From contig WPIO01000182.1 in the NCBI GenBank assembly GCA_009760855.2, positions 10,001 through 74,000 on the forward strand: a stretch of 64,000 nucleotides of DNA. The letters are read 5' to 3'. The translations under genes and the position numbers were made by a program. Shown piece by piece: positions 26,596 through 32,981 of the stretch. The notes beneath the pieces were generated by a model that was not told where the DNA came from, did no database searches, and saw only the letters and a program-made list of their open reading frames with translations. Source of the stretch: Cristatella mucedo. Taxonomy: Eukaryota > Bryozoa > Phylactolaemata > Cristatellidae. How positions within the stretch are numbered: the stretch's first letter is position 1; every line of letters starts with the position of its first letter.

Positions 26596-28185
26596 AGATG
26601 GCTCAGAGAGAAAGGGTAGAACATTTTGAATCGCTGCCGAGGCAAACTTACTAACGTTGCTAAGCAGCTGACACTGCTTTACTGTGGCTATGGAGGGGGC
26701 ACTGGTTTTTCGTGAACTTGCTGCTCATCAGTGACGTTTGGCATACGACCACCGCATCGCTATAGTTGACATGCTTGCTTTCTTTTTCAAAGAGCCTATT
26801 TAACTGGTCGACTAGGGCCATCGGTCTGATTATCAAAACGTTTGCAGAACTCTTTGCTCGGACTGGTCGGCAGAATGCAGCCGCAATAATAAAAAACCCA
26901 ATACTTATGGCAGGGATGTGATTGAGGTTCTTGGAAAGGAATGAAAGTCGAGAAATAAAACTCGCGAATGTTAGCTCACGTGTTAGCACGTGCAGAGGAT
27001 GGCTGCAAATTCCATCAATGGCTTCTCTCAGTTGCTGGTGGCATGTAGTTGACGGAGACCAGCAGTGCCTGTGTGAGTACCTTAATATGCCACGACTGTT
27101 TTGGATTGGGTATCATTGGAGGAAATCAATAACCCAAATAGGTTGCTTGGTCACGCAGGCTAGTAGCTTTGAAGGGCGTATACTGATGACTGAACTAATG
27201 CTACTATGCGGCTATAGCCCAGGAGGTCAGGTGCTCGCTCTTCACGAGCGTGATCGTTAGTTCGGATCTTGCGCAGTTGAGCGATCCTGCATTGCTGCCA
27301 ACCGCGAGCGGTGGTGATATCCGATACGGCCCCTCTGCCGCTGTGCAAATGAGGCTGTTAAATCAGCCAAGATTCTCTTTTTTTTGTAATGCTTGGGACA
27401 ATCTAACAGCAGCCACTTGCACGTTTGCTCGATGCTCGATGGGACTTTCTCGGTGCGACTCTGCACTCTTGGGTTGCTCAGCTGGCAGCGACGTGGCTTC
27501 CATGGCAACCACAGCAAGCCGAATGCCTTGTCGGGTCCATTGGAACGTCAGGAAGCTGCACTAGTCATATTCCGTGATATTGGAAGCCCTCTCGACAGAG
27601 AAACTGCCGTTTTGCAGCAGTGAAAAGAACGACAGCCTTGCATGCAGCTGCTACAGGCATCGCGACAGCAGGAACGGGCTGAGAGTGGTGGGCAAAGAGT
27701 ACGGCTCAGCTAAAAAAAAAAAAAATCCTAGCTGATTAAACAGCCTCTTTTTGTATAGCAACAGAAGAGCCTTTACGGCTATCACCACCGCTTGCAGTGA
27801 CGATAAAGGATCGCCCACTGCAGGAATCGAACCCACGACCTCGGGACCGAGGTCGTGAAAGCAACCACCTTACCTAGTGTGCCATCACGGCTCAGCTAAG
27901 CTTGTCCTTTGAGCGAGCGGCTGCTCGGCGAATGCGCGTCCGAGCCCGCTCCTCCTGCTCCTCTGCCTCCGTGGTTGGGTCTCGAGAGGTTATGAACCGA
28001 GGTCACTTGATATTTTTTCGTAGGTCGCTGTGCTCTCAGAGGATTTACTTTCGCCAATGCAGATTCTGCCTCTACTTGGGCTTTAGAGCCGCATGAGCTG
28101 TATGACGCAGACTTTTTTTATTCTCGTCGAGAGTAAGCAAAACGTTTGTGCACTGACGAACGGGCGTTAGCCCAGTGTTTAAGTG

Positions 28186-28264
<79 letters not shown>

Positions 28265-31200
28265 GCTCTCTCTCTTTCTCGTGACGACCCATGTCGTTGG
28301 GTTTGAGTGCTGCCACAGGCAATCCTTTTTTGCCCACTGAAAGCAGTGGTGATGGCTCTGCTTTTGCATTGGCCGTTAGGCTCTTCTGCTGCAATGCAAA
28401 TGAGGCTGTTTGATCAGCTAACTTTGGTTTACTTTTTACAAAAGCACGTCGGTTGCGTTGGTCACTCATGATTGGGTGGATAGAGAGACACAATGCTGGA
28501 GGCAATCGGTTTCGGCTTGGCCGAAATGCAGCTCGAATGAAAGCGGTCGGCGCAACTCAGACTTGTGGTGCAACAGCCTGATGCGATGCAACCACTTATT
28601 AACCATGCTGCATTGATAAATAGTTACTGCGGTCTGTAGTGGCCCACATCCCTCAGTTTTTATTACATCGCGGCTCGAAAAACTTCGAAGGGTAGCCGGT
28701 CTAAGCTGTACAAAGAGAGTTTCCATGCCCCCCTTCGTAGCTTTTACGTCACATATTAATCCAGGCCGTGGGTTGAACCATAGGCATAGGGCGTCCGAGG
28801 GTCATGGTCTCCCCACTAGTCCGACTTGAAGGGGCTCTGTCCAACTGCAAAGTCCATCTGTACACGGGCAAGTTTAACGTCTGAATACATGTGGAGGCGA
28901 AACTAAGATGAGGGCTACTACTTTCGAAAAGTCCCGTTGAGATTGTTCAATCTGGCTTGTGGGTGAGGGAGACAGTGGTGGTTGGTGGTGGCAAATTCTC
29001 TGAGGGCACCATATCCAATGTATTATTATTATTATTATTAATGCGAGGTGGCAGATATTGCCCAGAGGGTTTATTCTGCTGGCGTGAAGAGGAGACATGA
29101 TGGCATGCAAGCATGACAAGGAAGAGGCAGCCAGAGGAGGCTGGGCAGCGGCAGTGTGTCCCGCCGAATTTCTCGCCGGGCTCGTAGCGATCTTCACATC
29201 TATGAGCGTGCGTCCACTGAGAGAGAGAGGGAGGAGATGCGTTGGAGTTCGTGTGCTTAGGCTGTCGCTTGAGCGCCTGCAACTTGGCCACATGACAGTC
29301 GTCGTGCCCTTGTGATGAACACTTGTAAGTGTGCTGGCAGTGTCTGCAGAGAGGCTCCTGTCACCCGATCTCGGCGTGGCCTCACTTGCTAGTGCCAGCC
29401 GTGGGCCCAAATAAAAGTGGGCACGCCAGAAGACCCGTCACTTTGATCTTCCTACCCGAGAGAGGCATCTTGGGCAGCCAGCTTCACGGCCCCATTCAAC
29501 CCCGCTATGTTGGCCATCCTGTGCAATGTCAAATCTCCGCCCATGCATTGCAGAAAATTATGTAAATCAGCATGTCCTTGGTCTCTGAAATGCACTAGTT
29601 GGTGTCAACTATGATCTACAGCTGACTGAATATATAGCCATACTATTATTGCAAGTCTAATCAAGCTGATGAAGGAAATTAGCATTCGGTAGAATAGGAC
29701 TTTATAGCCAATCAGATAATCGACCAGGAACAATCTGCATGCTTGGCTTCGAAAGACTGCATGTACAGCCGATTTTTCTCATCCAGCTAGAGATTCGGAA
29801 TCAAGAGATGCTACGGGTCGGCCATGGCAAGTACCACCTTAAGGCCGACTGCCGTTGGAATGAGAGCAGAAAAGTTTGGTGTCGAGAGAGGAATGATACC
29901 TCTGGTTTGGGGAGGGCAGTGCTGTGCCGATTGAGCTTCTGTGACTAAACGACACTTTAGGTTCAGTGCATCGCTTAAAGCCTTGGCTTTAAACTATAAA
30001 GTTTGTTCCCGAGCCAAACCCACGCATCGTATGGATGAAGGTGTATATTTTCATATTCCTGTTGGGCACAAGCTTCGGCGATTACGTTGAGCTAATTGTC
30101 TTTGCTGTTCTGGTAAGCGACAGCCTAAAGCGCGATTCGATTTCATGTTTTACAGAATGCCATTTTCACTTAGTTTGCATGCATGCCTAGCTTTTCTAAG
30201 ACAAAAACGCTGTAGCCGAGAGGGAGGATGCCAACTCTATAGGGGCAGGCAGGAGCAGCACGATGAGAGGGAGGCAGGGGAACTGGTGTCACAAGCACGT
30301 GGCACCGGACCTACTCTGCAGGGAGACCGCTCGGTGTCCCGCCAGTTGTGGTCACCTGATGACAGCAGATGTGGCACGGGGCCTTTACACTCACGCCTTG
30401 ATATCTTACGTACACACGAGTCGGGGTGTGCATGCGACAAGGAGAGGCCGACAGCTCGGACAACACCGACTACACGCCTGTGTGCACGGACGGTGCATGC
30501 TGAGGGCCTGGAGGACACTCAATTACACGTGTATTCGCACGGTAGCCACCAAGGGTCTGGTTTTTTGTTGCTAGTCTTTATCTGTGCACACTGCTGGGGC
30601 TGTAGAGCGCAATCGATGTCAAGCTAGAACGGCAGTCTCCTGGTGTTATTGAAAGCGTACCTCAATGGTAATGGAATGCAATGATGTACCATCTCCCTAA
30701 TGTTCATGATCTTAGACCCTACTGTCTCAGAGTCTTAGCACGATTCAACAGATTGTCTTAACTCATACAGTTTTGAAAAAAGGCGTTAGCAACCTCCGCA
30801 TATGGATAGCAAGCACATAGTCGCTGGGTAGTTCATTATAATACTACATTTATGTAGCGCTCTCAGAGAAGCTAATCTCTTTCTAGGCACTTTACATTCG
30901 CTGCAAAGGAAGCATGATCGAACGGTTACTGGTAGCAAGCACGCTCCGTGACAACAAGCATAGCATGGTTAGAGGTGACATGCACAGGGTCTGCATGCAA
31001 GTGAATTCGGGGTCTTCGAAGTAAGCATTTACATTTCGTTCATCGTTAAGAGGCCATGGAAAAAGCCTTGTGTCATCGGTTCCAATACTTCCGGCTGTAT
31101 ATAGATATATGTATAGAATTCATTTGTATAGCACACTAAGAGAACTCAGATCTCAATCCACACGCTTCACACGTTGTCGTATAAGGTGAGCACCCTACCC

Positions 31201-32981
31201 CGGGGTCATGGAGGTCTACGCTTATGCAAGCTGAGTGAGCACCTAGCTGCTCACGTGACCAGCGATCGAACTTTCCACCCCTTTCGGTCTTGGTCTCGGG
31301 TTGATTGCTAGTGGCTGAGGCGAAGGCCTCGCTTGATCGCCCAAGCTTCAAAGCCACTCAGCAGCCCGCTTCATTGATGCCCACAAAGCCGGTGGTCAGA
31401 TCGACCGAGGGGTCAGATCGACCAGCTGCGATGCAGGTTGTTTCTTTTTGGCAGCCCGAGCGCCTCCTCGGATTTGTAGTAAGGCTAAGCAGCCCAAGTG
31501 GCGATGAAAATCACGAAATGAAAATCGCCTGCGAAGGACGAGCTGCACTGAAGGGGCGTGCACCCGGCGGCACCTGATCGTTGCCGGCTCGAAAGCTGGA
31601 GGCCAGCATCGTGCCAAGTGGCCGCTCGTTTGGGCACACTCCCCGAATCGCTCCAGCAGCAGCAGCAGCTAGTCACGCACTTGCATCGAGCTGTGGTGAT
31701 CGTGCCCGTCGTATCGCGTCGTTGCAATTGTGGCTGCTACGTAAAGCACAGCTTTATAAGGCCGTGTCGTGAAGCGTGAGCAGCCAGCACTTCGAGATGG
31801 TTTCTTAGCAGCAGTTTCGGCGAAGAACACGATGTTCCCTCGGCCGCACCCACCATGTGAGGGTGCTGCAGGGACCGCGCGAAGGTCAGGTGGTGCACGA
31901 TAAGAGAGTTGCATCCTTGGGCGGATCAGGGCAGATCAGGCTCTGCTTATCGAAAAACTTACTCGCCATCAAGCTGCTGCCAGCACTGCTATGGGCACCA
32001 GCCATCCTCAGCAATTCAGCTGGTTTCTGCTGCACGTCCGACTATGCTCTTGTGTGCTCAGGCACATTCGCGCGTGCATGCACGCGTGTTCCCTCCTGAG
32101 CCTCCGTAGGGAAGATCGAGCTCTTTCAAGCAGAGACTGACTTCCGTTCGAGAGCCGTCTTCTGCTTCTTGACTTCCGCTGTCTATTCGTTTGCAGATTG
32201 TGAGTCAGGGTTCGCTGCGCACGGCGGCCAGTGCTTGGAAAAGTGCCCCGAGTCGTACTACGCGCTATGGAAAGAGGAAGTGGGCAGAGGCGGCCGCTGC
32301 ACGCCATGCGGGCACGGCTGCAGGACGTGCCGCGACGCCAGCTCGCGCTGCCTCGGCTGCCATGTCGGCCACGTTCCGGTGGCCAACGGCAGCGGCTGCT
32401 TGCCGGCAGCGATGGCCGTCACCGGCAGCGCCGAGTCGGCAGTCCAAGCTGCCGAGGGCTCGGCGCATTCGGCGGCGGACAGGCCAGGCGGGCAGGCTGG
32501 CCGCGGTGCCGCTGGAGCCAGTGGGACGGCGGCAGGGAACGATCGCTTGAGCACGGGCACGCTGTGGTGGCTCATGATCGTCGCCACGCTGGCCGTGTGT
32601 GTGCTGCTCTTTCTGCTCGTGCTGCTGGCCATGTACTATGCGCACGCACAGGGCTACTTCTGCAGCGACGGCAGCCGTGTCGGTGGCCGCTGCAGCCGCA
32701 GCGGCAGCTCAGCCGTCGGAGGCGGAGGCAGCAGCAGCGCGATCGGCAGCGGCGTGGGCAGTTCCAGCTGCGAGAACAGCAGCGGCAGCGCGGAGGAGCC
32801 TCTCGAAGCTCACGGGCCGAGGCAGCCAAGCGACCGGACTTGCCTGCCGCGCGGCCTGCACGTGCTCGGCGGCAGCGGCGTGCCGCTGATATGTGCAGCG
32901 CACTCGAGTCAGGTGGAACTCGTCACTTCGGCTTCGTTCACGCCTGCGTACAGCTCCTACGGTCACCTGACACGCGTGTAG
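6853..32981 (+). CDS. Furin-type proprotein convertase (gene span, N-terminal exons missing)
   Basis: Calcium-dependent serine endoprotease of the kexin/furin (S8B) family, expected to cleave secretory precursors after dibasic sites in the trans-Golgi and at the surface. The exons give, in order, catalytic Asp (TILDDG), catalytic His ([10 protein letters not shown]), the oxyanion Asn (WASGNGG), catalytic Ser (GTSASAP), a P domain with the conserved RGD, then a Cys-rich stretch, one transmembrane helix and a cytoplasmic tail. All joins keep phase (1-0, 0-2, 2-0, 0-2, 2-2, 2-2, 2-2, 2-1, 1-1, 1-stop). The membrane anchor and short Cys-rich part make furin (or PC7) likelier than a neuroendocrine PC1/PC2. 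The MTTHCWGE motif also occurs in PACE4/PC5, so orthology needs a tree. Signal peptide and propeptide are not in view. Confidence 0.93.
7498..7592. repeat. GTCGTCGGGAGTTGG minisatellite
   Basis: Five or so imperfect copies built on gtcgtcgggagttggcgttg, with some copies shortened to gtcgggagttgg. Confidence 0.85.
8430..8536 (+). repeat. SINE-A copy with partly deleted tail
   Basis: The head gaccaaggtcaaggtg and B-box-like gtgggctcgagccc are clear, followed by gtgaagcgcctgaat. The stretch then jumps to acaaatgaattatattt, so the hairpin segment agagattaagttctct of the other copies is missing here. Confidence 0.7.
8957..9075. repeat. GGTGGCATCACGGGGG minisatellite
   Basis: About seven copies of a 16-bp unit with variable G-run length, tapering into ggtggcatcagg. 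The G-runs could form quadruplex structures on the + strand; that is inference. Confidence 0.9.
9364..9440 (+). CDS. Furin exon 2: S8 domain, Ca-binding/insert segment
   Basis: The acceptor ataatttgtgacag follows a pyrimidine-rich tract and the donor is gtaagt. Phase 0 in, phase 2 out, 77 bp. It encodes [19 protein letters not shown] and DHSNENR. This matches the conserved convertase segment rich in Asp between the catalytic Asp and His, where family members bind calcium. Confidence 0.93.
10213..10390 (+). repeat. SINE-C, distinct tRNA-derived SINE
   Basis: The block tcggcggctcaatcggc, then catcggcctag, then ctggaggctgcagg reads like a tRNA A-box, anticodon arm and degraded B-box. The body differs from the SINE-A and SINE-B families. 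Only this copy was spotted, so the family assignment is tentative. Confidence 0.5.
10395..10480 (-). mobile_element. LINE/SINE 3' tail with (AAT)n
   Basis: On the - strand this reads gcagcaaatgtaaagcgcc, the hairpin agagattaagttctct, then agggcgctttatc and an (ATT)n end. The same tail ends the LINE fragments at 52960-53310 and 56215-56335 and appears at 30838-30915. Confidence 0.75.
10517..10612. repeat. (CA)n then (TG)n inverted microsatellite
   Basis: About 34 bp of CA is followed, after a short cgcacacactcacgtgaa linker, by about 46 bp of TG. The two halves are reverse complements and can fold back on each other. Confidence 0.93.
10890..11075. mobile_element. SPIN-type non-autonomous hAT element with target duplication
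   Basis: The ends are cagtggttcttaacc and ggttgagaaccgctg, which are 15-bp inverted repeats with few mismatches. The element is flanked by the 8-bp direct repeat ccctagaa (10882-10889 and 11076-11083), the hAT signature. Internal blocks ccttcctaatgctgcgaccc, cataaaattatt, ttttccgatggtcttagg and cgacccctgtgaaagg correspond to the SPIN (SPACE INVADERS) family as I remember it. At 186 bp it is an internally deleted, non-coding copy that relied on a transposase from elsewhere. It sits within a furin intron. Confidence 0.9.
11284..11545 (+). CDS. Furin exon 3: catalytic His and substrate pocket
   Basis: The acceptor is ctttcggcag and the donor gtgagt. One base completes the split Arg codon, and the exon ends in phase 0. 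It encodes [16 protein letters not shown] with the catalytic His, [26 protein letters not shown], and [17 protein letters not shown]. The SWGP and DDGKTVDGP segments are hallmarks of furin-like convertases and line the acidic pocket that selects basic residues. Length and order match the family. Confidence 0.96.
11852..11994 (+). CDS. Furin exon 4: oxyanion-hole Asn
   Basis: A CT-rich tract and tttgtgttag precede the exon, and the donor is gtaacc. Phase 0 in, phase 2 out (143 bp). It encodes [36 protein letters not shown] and a split Trp codon. The Asn in ASGNGG stabilises the oxyanion (Asp in PC2), which argues against a PC2 orthologue. Confidence 0.96.
12354..12524 (+). CDS. Furin exon 5: catalytic Ser
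   Basis: The acceptor is cgactgctcag and the donor gtgagc. The first base completes Trp; the exon leaves in phase 2. It encodes [17 protein letters not shown], the divergent loop [15 protein letters not shown], then [16 protein letters not shown] with the nucleophilic Ser, and ends ALALQA. All residues needed for catalysis are present across exons 1, 3, 4 and 5, so the enzyme looks active. Confidence 0.96.
13518..13785. repeat. Complex (CA)n microsatellite
   Basis: CA repeats interrupted by CG, CC and TTTACA variants; the purest part runs about 13637-13705. Confidence 0.95.
15427..15660. repeat. Interrupted (CT)n tract
   Basis: CT repeat with CCC, GTC and ATT interruptions over about 230 bp. 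Confidence 0.93.
16269..16323. repeat. (GT)n microsatellite
   Basis: About 27 GT units, nearly pure, 260 bp before furin exon 6. Confidence 0.95.
16587..16820 (+). CDS. Furin exon 6: end of S8 domain, start of P domain
   Basis: The acceptor ttggcttgcag gives one base that completes Asn. It encodes [55 protein letters not shown]. The donor must lie at ga|gtaggc, because reading on gives an immediate stop (gagtag). Using this site leaves phase 2, which joins in frame with exon 7 as a Glu codon. LTWRDMQH and GYGMMDA are strongly conserved in convertases. Confidence 0.94.
17067..17255 (+). CDS. Furin exon 7: P domain with RGD
   Basis: The acceptor is ctcgccgacag. Phase 2 in and phase 2 out (189 bp). 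It encodes [30 protein letters not shown] and [20 protein letters not shown]. The P domain is a beta-barrel that stabilises the catalytic domain and is required for folding; the RGD inside PRRGDIS is conserved in furins. The end of the exon is fixed by homology and phase at cgaag|gcaaga, a GC donor. No GT in this area keeps both frame and homology. Confidence 0.92.
17256..17680 (+). other. Furin intron with non-canonical GC-AG borders
   Basis: The donor reads AAG|GCAAGA and the acceptor ccaattcccag, which fits the minor GC-AG class spliced by the U2 machinery. An AAGG microsatellite-like stretch lies at 17454-17490. Confidence 0.85.
17681..17796 (+). CDS. Furin exon 8: P domain, THCWGE motif
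   Basis: The acceptor is ccaattcccag and the donor a|gtatgc. The first base completes Arg; the exon leaves in phase 1 with one base a. It encodes [20 protein letters not shown], then [29 protein letters not shown] and W-x-LEV are P-domain hallmarks. Phase 1 matches both exon 9a and exon 9b, so this exon can be joined to either. Confidence 0.94.
18203..18385. repeat. (TA)n-rich microsatellite
   Basis: AT dinucleotide repeat with short interruptions, directly upstream of the hairpin block. Confidence 0.95.
18395..18452. repeat. Imperfect 19-bp inverted repeat
   Basis: The arm cctcgatatattctttcct (18395-18413) is the near-perfect reverse complement of aggaaagaatcaatcgagg (18434-18452), with two mismatches and a 20-base AT-rich loop. 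Confidence 0.85.
18452..18518. repeat. Perfect 31-bp hairpin with 5-base loop
   Basis: The arms at 18452-18482 and 18488-18518 are exact reverse complements, with the loop ggaat between them. The distal arm runs directly into the first copy of the 93-bp tandem repeat. Confidence 0.95.
18498..18682. repeat. 93-bp tandem duplication
   Basis: Copies start at 18498 and 18591, each with acccctctagaaaattcc, and end with gtttatccattg. They differ by about one base (cgatacac versus ccatacac), so the duplication is recent. Each unit begins inside the hairpin arm sequence. Confidence 0.93.
19872..19957. repeat. (TA)n microsatellite, about 43 units
   Basis: Pure TA dinucleotide. Confidence 0.97.
20300..22450 (-). 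mobile_element. Decayed Ty3/Gypsy LTR retrotransposon pol
   Basis: On the - strand, 21163-21444 encodes a recognisable reverse-transcriptase piece ([14 protein letters not shown], then [17 protein letters not shown], a degraded YxDD). Downstream, about 21100-20800 gives a [16 protein letters not shown] and [15 protein letters not shown] segment typical of the Gypsy RNase H start. About 22280-22450 may be a ruined gag zinc-knuckle region. Stops and frameshifts interrupt it throughout. No LTRs were identified, so the boundaries are approximate. Confidence 0.75.
23088..23258 (+). CDS. Furin exon 9a: alternative end of P domain
   Basis: The acceptor gggtcgtgattgcag leads to [19 protein letters not shown]. 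The motif WSLVLHGT is the terminal beta-strand of furin P domains. Entry phase (two leading bases) fits exon 8, giving [12 protein letters not shown]. An in-frame phase-1 donor, g|gtaggc after position 23258, would join the Cys-rich exon 10 with an Asp codon. Its context is weaker than that of exon 9b. Exon 9b encodes the same structural element, so the two should be mutually exclusive. Confidence 0.8.
23088..23776 (+). CDS. Exon 9a read-through form, alternative C-terminus
   Basis: If the donor at 23258 is not used, the frame stays open to a TGA at 23774-23776. It adds a Gly/Ser/Asp/His-rich tail of about 170 residues (for example [14 protein letters not shown] and [18 protein letters not shown]) with no transmembrane segment. 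This would give a soluble convertase lacking the Cys-rich region. The tail has no family match that I recognise. Another frame is also open over much of this GC-rich stretch, so openness alone is weak evidence. Confidence 0.4.
23777..24532 (+). other. GC-rich spacer between exons 9a and 9b
   Basis: 756 bp; contains a CTG run (about 24388-24403) and a good polypyrimidine tract before exon 9b. No feature recognised; short open frames here look like GC-rich shadows. Confidence 0.6.
24533..24661 (+). CDS. Furin exon 9b: alternative end of P domain
   Basis: The strong acceptor ctttcttcgtttgcag and strong donor GAAG|GTAAAA bound a 129-bp exon, phase 1 to phase 1. It encodes [17 protein letters not shown], then a short linker rich in Gln, Arg and Ser. 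Joined to exon 8 it reads [17 protein letters not shown]; joined to exon 10 it reads SLASAEDCESGF. Both junctions look natural for furin. This is the better-supported partner of the membrane-anchor exon. Confidence 0.88.
24533..24792 (+). CDS. Exon 9b read-through form with hydrophobic C-terminus
   Basis: If the donor at 24661 is skipped, the frame continues to TAG at 24790-24792. It ends with [20 protein letters not shown] followed by AAIA. A C-terminal hydrophobic stretch of about 20 residues with almost nothing after it resembles a GPI-attachment signal or a tail anchor. A possible polyadenylation signal AATAAA lies at 26029-26034. Drosophila Fur1 also makes convertase forms with alternative C-termini, which is a precedent in the family. 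Expression is unproven. Confidence 0.5.
26180..26595. repeat. GA / CAGA compound microsatellite
   Basis: AG tracts alternate with CAGA, CAGG and GATGGATGAGAG units, ending in a pure AG tract and a short poly-G. Confidence 0.95.
27215..27390 (+). repeat. SINE-B copy
   Basis: The order caggtgctcgctcttcacga, gttcggatct (B-box-like), gcgatcctgcattgctgcca, then gcaaatgaggctgttaaatc matches the copies at 53970-54145 and 54590-54780. Confidence 0.75.
27708..27900 (-). repeat. SINE-B copy, well preserved
   Basis: On the - strand the head reads ccgtgatggcacactaggta then aggtcgtgggttcgattcct, a clear tRNA A-box/B-box pair, followed by the body caagcggtggtgatagcc and gaggctgtttaatcagct. It ends in a short run of T/A. 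This is the best example of the family in the window. Confidence 0.85.
28150..28430 (+). repeat. SINE-B copy interrupted by (CT)n
   Basis: The head gcgttagcccagtgtttaag and the body gcaatgcaaatgaggctgtt flank a CT microsatellite of about 98 bp (28185-28282). The tract sits exactly where other copies have gtgctcgctctcacga. Confidence 0.8.
30838..30915 (-). mobile_element. LINE 3' tail fragment
   Basis: On the - strand it reads cgatcatgcttcctttgcag, caaatgtaaagtgcctag, the hairpin agagattagcttctct, then gagcgctacataaatgtagt. This matches the ends at 53200-53310 and 56215-56335. Confidence 0.7.
31120..31215 (-). repeat. SINE-A fragment
   Basis: The block gaattcatttgtatagcaca, agagaactcagatctca, then cgcttcacac and ggtgagcaccctaccc is the reversed SINE-A tail and head, diverged from 43548-43675. 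Confidence 0.65.
32197..32981 (+). CDS. Furin exon 10: Cys-rich region, transmembrane helix, cytoplasmic tail
   Basis: The acceptor ctattcgtttgcag supplies two bases completing Asp. The 261-residue product runs [20 protein letters not shown], then [11 protein letters not shown] and CLGC (a single compact furin-type Cys-rich unit, residues 1-68), an Ala/Gly linker, a membrane helix (about residues 123-148, [20 protein letters not shown]), and a 110-residue tail. The tail is Ser/Gly-rich and ends [15 protein letters not shown] fits the tyrosine sorting signal YxxPhi used by furin for Golgi return, and TRV at the end fits a class I PDZ ligand. Translation stops at TAG 32979-32981. Confidence 0.92.

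Larger units (their letters stand above)
24793..32196 (+). other. Long furin intron before exon 10
   Basis: About 7.4 kb. Recognised content: AATAAA at 26029-26034, GA/CAGA microsatellite (26180-26595), SINE-B copies (27215-27390, 27708-27900, 28150-28430), (ATT)n at about 29020-29042, a LINE tail (30838-30915) and SINE-A (31120-31215). I searched it for extra Cys-rich furin repeats and found none. The open frames at 30145-30627 and 25104-25439 have no recognisable similarity. Confidence 0.7.
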
